Assembly (NCBI RefSeq): GCF_001625595.1 | Contig: NZ_AUXT01000164.1 | Coordinates: 1-46,263, forward strand | Source of the DNA: Pseudoalteromonas luteoviolacea NCIMB 1942 | GTDB lineage: Bacteria; Pseudomonadota; Gammaproteobacteria; Enterobacterales; Alteromonadaceae | DNA length: 46,263 bases | Direction of reading: 5' to 3' | Program-made: the position numbers and the translations under genes | The notes under the pieces: generated by a model | Seen by the model: only the letters and a program-made list of their open reading frames with translations | Databases searched by the model: none | What the model was told of the DNA's origin: nothing | In this document: piece after piece, positions 28,107 through 37,743 of the stretch | Layout: every line of letters starts with the position of its first letter | Numbering within the stretch: the stretch's first letter is position 1

Positions 28107-29123
28107 ATGAATTCTTTTGATTACGAACGTCATGTTTTAGCTCTAGATAATATTCAATTAGAACAATTGGTTAGGAAGTGGGTTGATTGCCAGATTGAGC
28201 GGGAATATGTTTCTGCAATGAGATATGGAGGAGCTGGTGACCTCGGCCGTGATGTTGTAGGGTTTTATTCATTTGAAAGGCATGAAGGGAGGTGGGACAA
28301 TTATCAATGTAAGCAATATGTCAGGAGTTTACCGACAGATCAGGGAATGTTGGAATTAGGTAAAATATTATATTTCGCCCATATGGGAAAATTTACGCTA
28401 CCAGAAAATTACTTTTTTGTTGCTCCAAAAGGCATTAATAAAAACCTGAAAAGTTGGATACAAAACCCGAGTCAATTGAAAGCACAGTTAATTACAACGT
28501 GGGATATGTATTGCAAGTCTAATATAATCAAAAATGATAACGTGCCCTTGACTAGTGATTTGGAAGTATTAATAAACTCATATGACTTTTCAAAGGTGCA
28601 GATTATAGACTTGGATAAAATCCTATTAGATCAATCTTTCAAACACATCCTCGTCGATGAATTTGGTGGCGAGTTACCAAGTGCTCCAACTTGTACAGTG
28701 CCTTCAAAAGTTCATGAAAATGAGTTCGTATATGTAAGCCAAATATTGGGCGTATACAGTGATTATGATAAAAGAACTTATGCTTCATCTAGTGACCTCT
28801 CAGGCCATACTGATTTTGAAGAAGACTTTATGGAACAAAGAGAGCGCTTTTATAGTGCGGAAGCCTTTAGAGCTTTTTATAGAGATAACACTGTAAATGA
28901 TGTGTTACTTCAATTTGAAAATGAGGTTTTTAAAGGTATCCGACCTATGTTCCGAATCAGGAATACAGGTGCGTTTGAACGTATGTGTAATGTCCTTGTT
29001 GAGGCGGGCAAATTACAACCTTCAGGCAAGTTAGCCATTCATGGTAAAATTGATGTAAAACAAGGGTATTGTCATCAGTTTGTTAATGAGAAACGGCTGA
29101 AATGGAGATTCACGGATGAGTGA
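28107..29123 (+). CDS. ABC-3C-type system effector with restriction-endonuclease-like motif
   Basis: This 338-residue protein is the first of a three-gene operon. Its N-terminal part contains GGAGDLGRDV (41-50) followed by WDNYQCKQY, giving Asp49 and Gln67-Cys-Lys69. That spacing matches the D...QxK active site of Mrr-like PD-(D/E)XK nucleases. The C-terminal part is unassigned. Genes of this kind, followed by a small middle component and an ABC ATPase, match the ABC three-component (ABC-3C) conflict systems described from comparative genomics. Cleavage of invader DNA on activation is an inference. It overlaps the next gene by 8 bases. Confidence 0.7.
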   Translation: MNSFDYERHVLALDNIQLEQLVRKWVDCQIEREYVSAMRYGGAGDLGRDVVGFYSFERHEGRWDNYQCKQYVRSLPTDQGMLELGKILYFAHMGKFTLPENYFFVAPKGINKNLKSWIQNPSQLKAQLITTWDMYCKSNIIKNDNVPLTSDLEVLINSYDFSKVQIIDLDKILLDQSFKHILVDEFGGELPSAPTCTVPSKVHENEFVYVSQILGVYSDYDKRTYASSSDLSGHTDFEEDFMEQRERFYSAEAFRAFYRDNTVNDVLLQFENEVFKGIRPMFRIRNTGAFERMCNVLVEAGKLQPSGKLAIHGKIDVKQGYCHQFVNEKRLKWRFTDE

Positions 29124-29544
29124 AAGACCTATATTCAACAGTGCGTTGGAAGCAGGGGTTAGAGCTGTTAGTTTTTTGAATACATTCTTCCCTAAAAATT
29201 TAGATTTTGAACAGTTAATTAAGGTAGATTATATCCTTGTTAATTCATCCGATTTTGGTGGGCCACAAAGCCTCCACCCACAAACGCCAAATCGAATTGG
29301 CGAATTGAATTCTCGCAGAAAAACTGTTCGCTCTGGAGTTGATCTCATGAAGCGTTTTGGACTTATAGATTTAAAACTCACAGATACGGGTGTGTATTAT
29401 TTCGCAAGCGAAGAGGCTGAGCCTTTTTTAGAGCTTATGAAAGCAAACTACTCATTAGAAATTAAAGATAGATCTAAATGGCTGGCAAAAGAAGTTAATA
29501 ATTATGGATTTGAACGCTTAGATCGAGAGTTGAACAATAGGTGA
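29116..29544 (+). CDS. ABC-3C-type middle component
   Basis: A 142-residue protein, compact and without membrane segments. It contains a likely winged-helix core: NRIGELNSRRKTVRSGVDLM, then the FGLIDLKLTDTGVYYFASEEAEPFLELM wing-like region. In ABC-3C systems a small wHTH-like protein between effector and ATPase probably bridges the two. It overlaps the effector gene (ATGAGTGA) and ends five bases before the ATPase gene, a pattern of tight coupling. Assignment is mainly by context and size. Confidence 0.65.
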   Translation: MSERPIFNSALEAGVRAVSFLNTFFPKNLDFEQLIKVDYILVNSSDFGGPQSLHPQTPNRIGELNSRRKTVRSGVDLMKRFGLIDLKLTDTGVYYFASEEAEPFLELMKANYSLEIKDRSKWLAKEVNNYGFERLDRELNNR

Positions 29545-29549
29545 GTTGA

Positions 29550-31394
29550 ATGGATACTGGGTTGAGAATAAAAAAGATTATATTTATTGGTGACGAAAAT
29601 ACATCGTCCGTGAATTTTGCCAATCAAGTTCATTTTGTTCATGGTGCATCTAATACTGGTAAATCGCTTTTGATAGAAGCGATAGATTATATGCTCGGTA
29701 AAAAAGACTTGAGACAAGTGCAGCCCCAAAGTAGTTTCTATAACGAGATCTCAATGCAGATTTTATTAGATGAAGAGGCATTTACTTTATTTAGGAAATG
29801 GCCGTCCGATACTTTTGAAGTATACAGTGGGCATATAGACAGAAAAGATGATGCCAACTTCTATAGCTTCTTTCGCAGTAATACTACTACAGCTAAAGTA
29901 AAAAATATTAGTGATTTTTACTTTCAGAATTTAAGTCGACCAAATTTGTTAGCAAACCTCTGGGGAGAAAAGTCACAACTTACTATAAGGTTGCTTTCAA
30001 GAATTATCCTATCTGGAGAGCAAAAGATTATAAGCACAGACTCTCCAATAGTGGCTGGCGATACTAGTGAAAACAGTAAAAATAAATATGTATTCAAATA
30101 TATATTAACCGGTACAGACGATTCCGAGGTAAAAACTATAACTCGAGGAAAGGAGTTTGTTAGCGAAAAGAAAGGCCAAGTGCAAGTTTTAGAAGAAGTT
30201 ATTGAGTCTTTAAAGCAAGATTTGAATTTTCCTGATGAAAGTAATGATTCTTTATCTGTTCGCACGCACCGGCTAGAAGATACAATAGAAAAATTTAAAA
30301 ATCGTATAAATAGCGCTCAGGAGCGGCTATCAGATAAAGTCGCTGAGAAGAAATTTGCTGGGCAAGAGCTGATGGAACACTCTGAACGATTGAACTCAAT
30401 ACATGCGAACTTAATCAATTTTGAGACATTAAAAAGCTTGTATATTAATGATATGGATAGGTTGGATTCTCAAGAAGAAGCTGCTTTTCTTTTGAGCATA
30501 AATCCCGTTAGGGAATGTGAATATTGTGGTAAAGCATCAAAGGCTATTATTGATGATTTGCACGATATTAATATGTTAGCTAAAGCATCAAGTGCAGAGG
30601 TAAATAAGATTAAATCTAAGCTCTATGCTCTTAATGAGACAACAAGTGACCTTGAGCGTCAGTCGAATTCTTTGAGCAATAAAGTAAAAGAATTAAAAGT
30701 CAGGCTAGAGTTCTTGGATAATGAAGTTGAGAGGTGTACGCCACAACTTAATATTGAAGGTGATGGTTTATCGGAGTTGAGGAAAGAACGATCTACGATT
30801 CAAGCAGATTTGAAGTTACGTGAACGTATAAACGGTTTTCAAAAAAGGCTTCAAGATGCAGATCTTTCAAAAGCACCAAAACAGTATAAATCTGAGGACT
30901 TTTATCCAAGCTCAAAAGCGGTTCATAGCTTCTGTGAAATATATAGTCGCATACTTAAATCAATAAACTTTCCAGGGTTGCACAAAGTAGAGTTTGATCC
31001 TAAGAAATTTGATGTAATTATCGATGGGTCTCCAAGAGACTCTAACGGTAAGGGTGTTAGAGCGATACTGCATTCAGTATTTAAAGTTGCTTTGTTAATG
31101 CACTGTAGACTAAATAATCTTTATCACCCAGGAATAGTTATTTTAGACTCACCATTAGTTACATACAGAGACCCTCTCTCGAGTAAACATGGAGACTTAG
31201 ACAAAGATGAAAGAGAACTGGTTAAAACGAGAATTAGTTACTACTTCTTGAAATTTATCGAAAGCATAAGCGATATAGGTCAATTTATTGTAGTTGAGAA
31301 TATTGATCTACCAGAATTTTTAAGTGGTAGTATTAGTGTTGATACATTCTACGGAGAAAATGCGACAACCCAGCAAAGAGCAGGGCTGCTTTAA
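29550..31394 (+). CDS. ABC-3C-type SMC/Rad50-like ATPase (DUF3732-like)
   Basis: The 614-residue protein has Walker A GASNTGKS (32-39) and a long coiled coil interrupted by CEYC (Cys323, Cys326), resembling a Rad50 zinc hook. A C-terminal head carries an NGKGVRAIL signature-like segment near 499-507 and Walker B VILDSP (Asp533). This is the ATPase of ABC-3C systems, thought to sense invading nucleic acid and release the effector. The arginine-rich segment RITRGKE-like region at about 197-201 and heptads at 205-300 and 340-440 fit coiled coils. The gene is visibly more AT-rich than the chromosomal part. Confidence 0.75.
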   Translation: MDTGLRIKKIIFIGDENTSSVNFANQVHFVHGASNTGKSLLIEAIDYMLGKKDLRQVQPQSSFYNEISMQILLDEEAFTLFRKWPSDTFEVYSGHIDRKDDANFYSFFRSNTTTAKVKNISDFYFQNLSRPNLLANLWGEKSQLTIRLLSRIILSGEQKIISTDSPIVAGDTSENSKNKYVFKYILTGTDDSEVKTITRGKEFVSEKKGQVQVLEEVIESLKQDLNFPDESNDSLSVRTHRLEDTIEKFKNRINSAQERLSDKVAEKKFAGQELMEHSERLNSIHANLINFETLKSLYINDMDRLDSQEEAAFLLSINPVRECEYCGKASKAIIDDLHDINMLAKASSAEVNKIKSKLYALNETTSDLERQSNSLSNKVKELKVRLEFLDNEVERCTPQLNIEGDGLSELRKERSTIQADLKLRERINGFQKRLQDADLSKAPKQYKSEDFYPSSKAVHSFCEIYSRILKSINFPGLHKVEFDPKKFDVIIDGSPRDSNGKGVRAILHSVFKVALLMHCRLNNLYHPGIVILDSPLVTYRDPLSSKHGDLDKDERELVKTRISYYFLKFIESISDIGQFIVVENIDLPEFLSGSISVDTFYGENATTQQRAGLL

Positions 31395-31465
31395 GAAGAA
31401 ATTCTCAATTTTTTATTTAACTTTTTGATTGATAATTACTTTTTTAGGAAGTGCATGGGTGCCAG

Positions 31466-33139
31466 TTATCCGAAGGGCTGCACATGTATTCTCAGATTGT
31501 AGTTGCGACTCAACTCTATTTTATTGGAGTAAATAGCACCTTTAGCGGTGAAATAATTTAACGTGCTATATATTATTTCTATTGGGTCCATAAGTCTTTT
31601 GACTTCGCCGAGCACTCCTACGGCATCAGCTAAATTACGAAGCTCATGATACTCGTTAGTCAATGGGTACTTAGCAACGAGTTTTTTAAAAACCCAATTT
31701 GGGTTTATTGGGCTTCCAATATTTGTTTGGTCAACTATCTCCGCTATTTCGGCTAGTAGTAATATATGCCAACGACCAAAACACCAAAGCTGGTATTGTG
31801 CCCCGAAGCTATTAGATAGTGATTTATATTTTGGGTAAGCCGTGACATCTAAACTAGGTGAAAGAACATTCTTGTTTTTACGTAACCAACTTTGCCATTG
31901 TGTATAATCTTCATATGAGTAACCGGACCTAGCATGATTAGCGTAATAGCTAGCTGCTAATTCAATTCTATCTTTCACGTCATGTTTGCTGAACTCTTGC
32001 AGCTGTAGCTTAATCGCTTCATGTTCTGCCCAGTCATTTCGGTGTTCATCAGTCGGTACGGATAGCCACTTATAGTCGAACGCAAGCTCATTAGGCTTGG
32101 CCCAGATAGCTTTTTCATGAGTCTTCAGCTTTATTCTGGGTTTTTTAGAAGTTAAGCTGAATATTATGCTGAATTCTCTCGTTTCGTTGTTCTTTTTTAT
32201 CAGATCACAGTTAGCTCTTACATAGGTCTTTGCTATCTTAGAGATTCGAATATTTTGGACTCTCGCGAACTTACCCTCATAAGGGACTGCTTTTAAGGTA
32301 AAACGTTGTCCATTGATGGAAGCTTTAAACATATATGAATAGCTTGGAAGCTTAATATGGCCGTGTAACTCAGCCGTTTTTAGGCTGTTTTCAATTGCAT
32401 GAATAAGTTTATCGCGGCGGTCCTTACGCTCTTGTTCTTCATGTTTTTTTCTTTCTTCAGCGGCTTTGAGTGCTGCGGCAGCTTCTTGCTCTTTTTTGAG
32501 ACGTTCAGCCCTTCTTTTACGTTCCTCGGCTTCTTTTTGTGCTTCTATTGCTTTAAGCGTCGCTCTTACAAACTCGGTATCGATCCAAGGGTAAATCCAC
32601 TCAGCAATTGTTTCAGGGTTTAATAAAGCTTCTTCTACCACCTCAAAACTGGTGCCAATGTATGGAGCTAAATCATACTCCATTGACATCAGCCCATTTG
32701 ATTTGAAAAAGTTTAATTTTTCTTCAGTGCAGGCACTTCTCACTTTAATTTCGATGTAAATAGGGCCAATTTCAGTGAATAAGGCAACATCAATTCTAAA
32801 TTTATCTAAGCTCAGCTCTAATTCGGCGCTGTTTATTTTGATGCTTTTAGGTGGTTGTATAAATTTTTGATTTTGAATAACAACTTCGTGACTAGGTAGA
32901 AGAATTGATGACTGCGCTTTAACAAACCGTTGAGCAAACAGGTGCAGAGCCGTCATACGGCATTCTCTTTTTTCTAATTCCTTAACCTCATGAGCAAAAG
33001 AATGTGCTTTTACATGTCCAGCATTACGGGCAATAAGATTGTTTTCGCACTCAGGACATACACAATTACAAGCCTTGCCATTTTTTACATCACTAATATG
33101 GACCAACTGTTTATTTTCGTTGAGTGCATATACGAGCAT
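31466..33139 (-). CDS. CoiA-like nuclease with zinc cluster and coiled coil
   Basis: This 557-residue protein sits alone on the minus strand. The N-terminus has a CxCxCPxC cluster (Cys24, 26, 28 and 31) and HSFAH, as in CoiA-family proteins. A nuclease-like core follows: FRIDVALF with Asp117, then YIEIKV with Glu130 and Lys132. A charged coiled coil rich in E, K, R and A runs at about 200-245, and the rest is unassigned. CoiA of Firmicutes aids competence; in mobile elements similar proteins are cargo of uncertain role. It ends convergently 71 bases from the ABC ATPase gene and shares its upstream region with xre. Confidence 0.65.
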   Translation of the reverse strand: MLVYALNENKQLVHISDVKNGKACNCVCPECENNLIARNAGHVKAHSFAHEVKELEKRECRMTALHLFAQRFVKAQSSILLPSHEVVIQNQKFIQPPKSIKINSAELELSLDKFRIDVALFTEIGPIYIEIKVRSACTEEKLNFFKSNGLMSMEYDLAPYIGTSFEVVEEALLNPETIAEWIYPWIDTEFVRATLKAIEAQKEAEERKRRAERLKKEQEAAAALKAAEERKKHEEQERKDRRDKLIHAIENSLKTAELHGHIKLPSYSYMFKASINGQRFTLKAVPYEGKFARVQNIRISKIAKTYVRANCDLIKKNNETREFSIIFSLTSKKPRIKLKTHEKAIWAKPNELAFDYKWLSVPTDEHRNDWAEHEAIKLQLQEFSKHDVKDRIELAASYYANHARSGYSYEDYTQWQSWLRKNKNVLSPSLDVTAYPKYKSLSNSFGAQYQLWCFGRWHILLLAEIAEIVDQTNIGSPINPNWVFKKLVAKYPLTNEYHELRNLADAVGVLGEVKRLMDPIEIIYSTLNYFTAKGAIYSNKIELSRNYNLRIHVQPFG

Positions 33140-33214
33140 TATTCATTCCTTGTGCCCACTATAATTTGATGAAAAATATAGCAAAAAAAGTATAAGGAAG
33201 TATATAAGCTAAAA

Positions 33215-33263
33215 CTAAGTATTCCTTAGTACCAAAGTGGGCGCTATACTAAGAGAATCTTAG
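33215..33263. promoter_or_regulatory. Two Xre-operator-like palindromes over the xre promoter
   Basis: CTAAG-TATTC-CTTAG (33215-33229) and CTAAG-AGAAT-CTTAG (33249-33263) are 34 bases centre to centre. A promoter candidate, TTCCTT (33222-33227) and TATACT (33245-33250) at 17-base spacing, is overlapped by both. This suggests autoregulation of xre. The same core recurs before tniQ at 38098-38112. Confidence 0.7.
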
Positions 33264-33290
33264 CTATTGAAGTTAGTAGCTAAGGTACTC

Positions 33291-33620
33291 ATGGAATCAC
33301 CAACGCCCTTACGCCTAAAAGAAGCCAGAAAAGCTGCTGGTTACACCCAGCAGAAGCTTGGTCTTGCTTTAGGTATGGAGCCCAACACGGCCAGCGCAAG
33401 AATGAACCAGTACGAAAAAGGTAAGCATGCACCTGACTTTACAACCATGAAGCGTATTGCTGATGAGTTGGGGGTGCCTGTGGCTTATTTTTATTGTGAA
33501 GAAGATGATTTGGCTGAATTAATTTGTGTGTGGAATAATGTTGAACAAGCTGAGCGTGTTAAGTTGCTTGATATTTTTAAGCGTACGGTACTAGAGTCAA
33601 AGTCTGAGACGGACAAATAA
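33291..33620 (+). CDS. Xre-family transcription regulator of the transposon
   Basis: A 109-residue helix-turn-helix protein: LRLKEARKAAGYTQQKLGLAL, then a recognition-helix region ending NQYEKGKHAPDF, as in Cro/C1-type regulators. The C-terminal half is acidic and helical. I use ATG 33291; the eight extra codons from TTG 33267 run into the operator region. Xre proteins in I-F3 CASTs are known to regulate guide and tniQ-cas expression, and its likely operators lie before itself and before tniQ. In this element it is separated from tniQ by 4.5 kb of cargo. Confidence 0.85.
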   Translation: MESPTPLRLKEARKAAGYTQQKLGLALGMEPNTASARMNQYEKGKHAPDFTTMKRIADELGVPVAYFYCEEDDLAELICVWNNVEQAERVKLLDIFKRTVLESKSETDK

Positions 33621-33646
33621 AAAACTACAACAATGAGAGTTATTTA

Positions 33647-36600
33647 TTGGTGAATAATGGCACCTCAGATCTATATATTAAACGTACGCTTACCAGTGAC
33701 TCAAATACGTACACTGAGGATGAGTTAGTTAAAGCAGCTGATTACATCGTCGTATTAGCAGAGCCTGGTGCGGGTAAAACTGAGCTATTAAAAAGCTTGG
33801 CCAACCAATTAAAAGTAAAACGTGTTTCAGCAAATAGACTGGTGAATTCGCAGCAAGTTCACTGTGAAGAGGTTCTCGTCATTGATGCGTTTGATGAACT
33901 TGCACAAACTAAACACAGCGGTATCTACCAGCTTTTAGATAAAATCGACGAACTCAAGCCTAAAAAATTGGTAATCTCCAGTCGTTCTAGTGAATGGGGT
34001 GATGGACATCAACACGCATTTGAAGAGTATTTTGAATCTCAGCCTTTGGTAGTGAGGCTAAGTGAATTTAATGAGGCAGAACAACAGCTACTCTTCTACT
34101 CATACTTGCCAAACGAGAGTTTTGCAGCGTTTTATGATGAGGTCCAACGCTTTAATCTAGGTGTACTGTTACCGAACCCTCAGTTTCTAAGCATGTTTGC
34201 CAATGCGTACATCGAAAGTAATCGAAAGTTTGCAAACAAAAAGTCGATTTTTGAAAAAGCCGTTGAACGTCTTGCTAAAGAGTCTAGGCCATCAATAAAT
34301 AACCATTTGGTATCAAGTTTACCTCTTTCTAAAAAAATTAGTATTACGAGTGAAATCTTTGCTGGCATTTTACTTTCAGGTTCTGAAGGTATAAGTGTGA
34401 GTGGCCACGCTGAGGAAAAGCTATTCCCTAATATTAACTCTTTGCATGCGCATCAAGAGAACATTAAACACATTATCGATTCAAAGTTGTTTAAGCCCTC
34501 AGACAATATGGATCAGCACATGCCAGTACATAAGGTGATTTCAGAATATTGTGCTGCAAGGCATCTTGTTCAAAAAATTACTGATGATCATGAACCGCTG
34601 ACTCTGAGAGTATGTTTGAGTGTTATTGCTGCTAACGGATATGTTAGAGATGAGCTTAGGGGAATGGTTGGGTGGATGGCAACTTTGGGGAGTCAGTCCA
34701 TACAAAGAGAGCTTATTGAACTCGATCCATATGCTATTTTGGCTAATGGAGATCCCTCACAACTTGCACCATCATCGAAAAGATACCTTTTAACTAGGCT
34801 ACAGCAGGTGGAAGCTAGAGATCCATATTTTAGAAGAAGTGATTTTTGGCGACAGTTTAGCACCGTAGACTTCTTTGATATTGGGATGGCGGAACATTTA
34901 AGACCCTTGTTAAAGTCAAATAGTGGCGGGGATTTAAGAGACCTTGTTCTTGAAATTATCAAAAACTCGACAGTTGTTGATTTATTGACCTCTGAACTTA
35001 CTAAGATAGTACTAGATTCTGATGAAGATTTGAATTCAAAATCACTTGCTATTCGGTGCCTATGTTCCTCTCCTAACTTTGATTACATGAGTTTATTTGA
35101 AAGGCTAATAACTGCGAAGGGGCATTCGCAATTGGAGGTTATCGTAAAAGGGATTTCAGTTGTTGGAGTTAAAGCAATTAGCTTTGATTTTTTATTGCGT
35201 TACCTTAAAGCTTGTGCGCAGTCATATCCTACAGATAGAGAAAAGCCTTTTATTAGTTTCACACATGCGAGCCGTTATTATATCCAATTGTTTATTAAGT
35301 CATTTGAACGAGAAACAACTGAAAGATTGCTTGATTCATTAACACAAGGCTTAGCATGTAATTGCGGCAAAGAATTCTATGAGTGTTATTGCAGAGAAGG
35401 TGTCAGTAAGATTGTAGGTCGATTGCTCGATCACTACTTCGAGGTAACTAACCCACCATATGACCCAAAACGAATTTGGAGTTGGGTCAAAGACTTAAAT
35501 TTTCACGCTAATTGTTTCGTGAATGAGTCGCAGTCAGTCAAGGCTCTAAAGGAGCTCACAGATTTGCGAAGAAGTATTTTTATCTATTTGTTTGAACCAT
35601 TGGCGAGTGCTAAGGAATGCTACGCACTTCAGAGTAAATTGGATTCGCAGTCAGGCTTACACTCAGGGTTGCATTTATATGCAGAGGATGTGGACTTTTT
35701 AATTGATCATGCATTTGAAACGAACAATGCAGAGCTATGGTCGATTTTTATTGTTCGGCACCATTTTCGATGGAAAAAAGATAAGCGAAGAGACGATAAT
35801 TTTCGGCAAAAAATGCGTAGGCAAGCTAATGAAAATACTAAGTTTATGGCAAAGTGGGCTGAGAGTAAAAGAGCTGAGCAACAGTTTAAGCGAGATGTTA
35901 GAAAGCGTAACGGTAAGTCGGAGAGAAAGCATGGAGCATATGAAAAACGTAAAAATGCAGAGCGTTTAAAAACAATTAAATACATTGCTGATAATCAAGA
36001 GCTGATTGCGAGCGGTCAACATTTTAGATTGTTATGGAACTTTGCATATTATTTTCTTAATGAGCCAAATCAAATACAAATTGAATTTGGTAACGAGCAA
36101 GTGGTTCACAATTCGATTCGGAATTGTCTTGCTTCACTTGCCCCACACATTCCACCTCTAAAAAAGCTTGCAGCAACGTCGGTTAGATTTAATCTTGAGA
36201 TAGTCTTATATGCTTTTTGTATTCAAACAGTGAGAGAGCAAGGTTGTTTAGACTCTATTCCTAATCAGGTACTTACTACCGTAAGAACGGACTTGAGCAT
36301 GCATCATAGTGCAGTATCCGATAAAGAAAGGGAATATTTAAAGAGAGAAATTGATAGGTTATTATTTCCTGATTTACCGTCAAAAGAGGCATATTTACGT
36401 GATTATATCGAGCCTCAACTTCGAGATTTTAAGCGTGAGCATCCAGAAATAGAAGTACTGCGACATGATGATACATTCAGCGAGTTCAGAGCATCTTTAC
36501 CTTTTAAGTGGTTAAGCTGTTATATAGACCAAAGTATTTATACACAGGATATATTGTTTGACTTAGTGGCTCAGCACGGAAACCGAATTGAGTTGAATCA

Positions 36601-37708
36601 ACTAATTTTCAGTCGCAGTACCGATTGGGCAGCGCGTCAAAACTCATCTAAATTGACTGACAATGAGCTTGAGCAATGTAAATTTTGGTATGTGAGGGCA
36701 TTTTTCTTTCTAGAAATTAATGTTGTGAAACCCTTTTTTGATGCACTAGTTACGGATAAAGATTCTATCTTTCTATTTAAAAGCATTTCTGGAAGTTTGA
36801 GTCGCCGGTTTGATGATGGTTGGCCAATGCTAACAAGCGACAAAGTGTATGAGCTTTTTAATGCATTTTTTGAAAGTTGGCCCAAAGTACCCTTACCAAG
36901 TGGTTGGGGCTCTGATAGCCCAAAAGAAGAAAAAGCTTATCGCTATCTCGTTGACTCTCTCAGGTGTATAAGTGCTGATTCGCATACTAGGGCCTTGGAC
37001 TTTATTGAAAAGTTTCTAAAAGATGAACGTTTTGCAGATTTGCATCAAAGTTTGAAAAATATGCAAGTATATCATTTACGCAACAAGGCTCTGCTGGAAT
37101 TTACACCGCCAACGCCAGAAAATGTTGTGAACGTCTTAAGTAAATGTGATGTGGTTACTGTTGAGGGGCTAAGAAAACTGGTATTACACGAACTTAAATG
37201 CTATCAAAAAGATATTAATGGTGGTGAGTACAATACCGCAAACCGGTTTTACAAAACAATCTCAAGCGATACAGTTGTGCACCATGATGAGGTACGTTGT
37301 GTAGAGATTATTGCAGAGTACTTGAAACCAAGACTTGAAAAACACAATATCAACCTTGAAACTGAGGACCAAACTAAAGATCAAAATAGAATTGATTTAT
37401 CCGCTTCAAAAATGATAAACGGCCAGAGAAAGTTATTGGTGATTGAGGCCAAAGGCCAATGGCACAAAGAAATATACACTGCAATCAACACTCAATTAGT
37501 GGAACGCTACACAATTCACCCAGACGCCTGTGAGCAAGGAATATATGTTGTGATATGGTTTGGACCAAATGAAAAAGTTGCGGGTTTAAAACGTCATAAT
37601 ATTAATTCAAGTCAAGAGCTAAAAGATGAGCTTACCAAGTCGCTATCCGAGAACTTAAAGACATTTATCGATATTTTTGTGTTGGATGTTAGTAAATCAA
37701 GCAAATAG
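33647..37708 (+). CDS. Large STAND-type NTPase with C-terminal PD-(D/E)XK nuclease motif
   Basis: This 1353-residue protein has an N-terminal P-loop domain: Walker A EPGAGKT (39-45), Walker B LVIDAFDEL (Asp80) and the sensor-like LVISSRSSEW. That arrangement is typical of STAND/NACHT-like ATPases. A long helical, repeat-like middle (about 300-1200) includes a very basic stretch at about 705-775. Near the C-terminus Asp1250 and Glu1267-Ala-Lys1269 (LLVIEAKGQW) form a PD-(D/E)XK motif. The layout, ATP switch plus sensor solenoid plus nuclease, resembles antiphage STAND proteins, although here the NTPase is N-terminal and the nuclease C-terminal. The start is TTG 33647 or GTG 33650. I do not know an exact family. 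Confidence 0.7.
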   Translation: MVNNGTSDLYIKRTLTSDSNTYTEDELVKAADYIVVLAEPGAGKTELLKSLANQLKVKRVSANRLVNSQQVHCEEVLVIDAFDELAQTKHSGIYQLLDKIDELKPKKLVISSRSSEWGDGHQHAFEEYFESQPLVVRLSEFNEAEQQLLFYSYLPNESFAAFYDEVQRFNLGVLLPNPQFLSMFANAYIESNRKFANKKSIFEKAVERLAKESRPSINNHLVSSLPLSKKISITSEIFAGILLSGSEGISVSGHAEEKLFPNINSLHAHQENIKHIIDSKLFKPSDNMDQHMPVHKVISEYCAARHLVQKITDDHEPLTLRVCLSVIAANGYVRDELRGMVGWMATLGSQSIQRELIELDPYAILANGDPSQLAPSSKRYLLTRLQQVEARDPYFRRSDFWRQFSTVDFFDIGMAEHLRPLLKSNSGGDLRDLVLEIIKNSTVVDLLTSELTKIVLDSDEDLNSKSLAIRCLCSSPNFDYMSLFERLITAKGHSQLEVIVKGISVVGVKAISFDFLLRYLKACAQSYPTDREKPFISFTHASRYYIQLFIKSFERETTERLLDSLTQGLACNCGKEFYECYCREGVSKIVGRLLDHYFEVTNPPYDPKRIWSWVKDLNFHANCFVNESQSVKALKELTDLRRSIFIYLFEPLASAKECYALQSKLDSQSGLHSGLHLYAEDVDFLIDHAFETNNAELWSIFIVRHHFRWKKDKRRDDNFRQKMRRQANENTKFMAKWAESKRAEQQFKRDVRKRNGKSERKHGAYEKRKNAERLKTIKYIADNQELIASGQHFRLLWNFAYYFLNEPNQIQIEFGNEQVVHNSIRNCLASLAPHIPPLKKLAATSVRFNLEIVLYAFCIQTVREQGCLDSIPNQVLTTVRTDLSMHHSAVSDKEREYLKREIDRLLFPDLPSKEAYLRDYIEPQLRDFKREHPEIEVLRHDDTFSEFRASLPFKWLSCYIDQSIYTQDILFDLVAQHGNRIELNQLIFSRSTDWAARQNSSKLTDNELEQCKFWYVRAFFFLEINVVKPFFDALVTDKDSIFLFKSISGSLSRRFDDGWPMLTSDKVYELFNAFFESWPKVPLPSGWGSDSPKEEKAYRYLVDSLRCISADSHTRALDFIEKFLKDERFADLHQSLKNMQVYHLRNKALLEFTPPTPENVVNVLSKCDVVTVEGLRKLVLHELKCYQKDINGGEYNTANRFYKTISSDTVVHHDEVRCVEIIAEYLKPRLEKHNINLETEDQTKDQNRIDLSASKMINGQRKLLVIEAKGQWHKEIYTAINTQLVERYTIHPDACEQGIYVVIWFGPNEKVAGLKRHNINSSQELKDELTKSLSENLKTFIDIFVLDVSKSSK

Positions 37709-37743
37709 TTACTGTGTAACAATCAGGAAAAAATAATAAAGCG

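Noticed and set aside
33215..33263. Xre operators as LexA boxes
   Set aside because: The motif lacks CTGT-N8-ACAG; it has CTAAG-N5-CTTAG instead.
35703..35985. Short open frames on both strands inside the STAND gene
   Set aside because: They are shadows of the basic region of the large protein, with no independent start signals or domain content.
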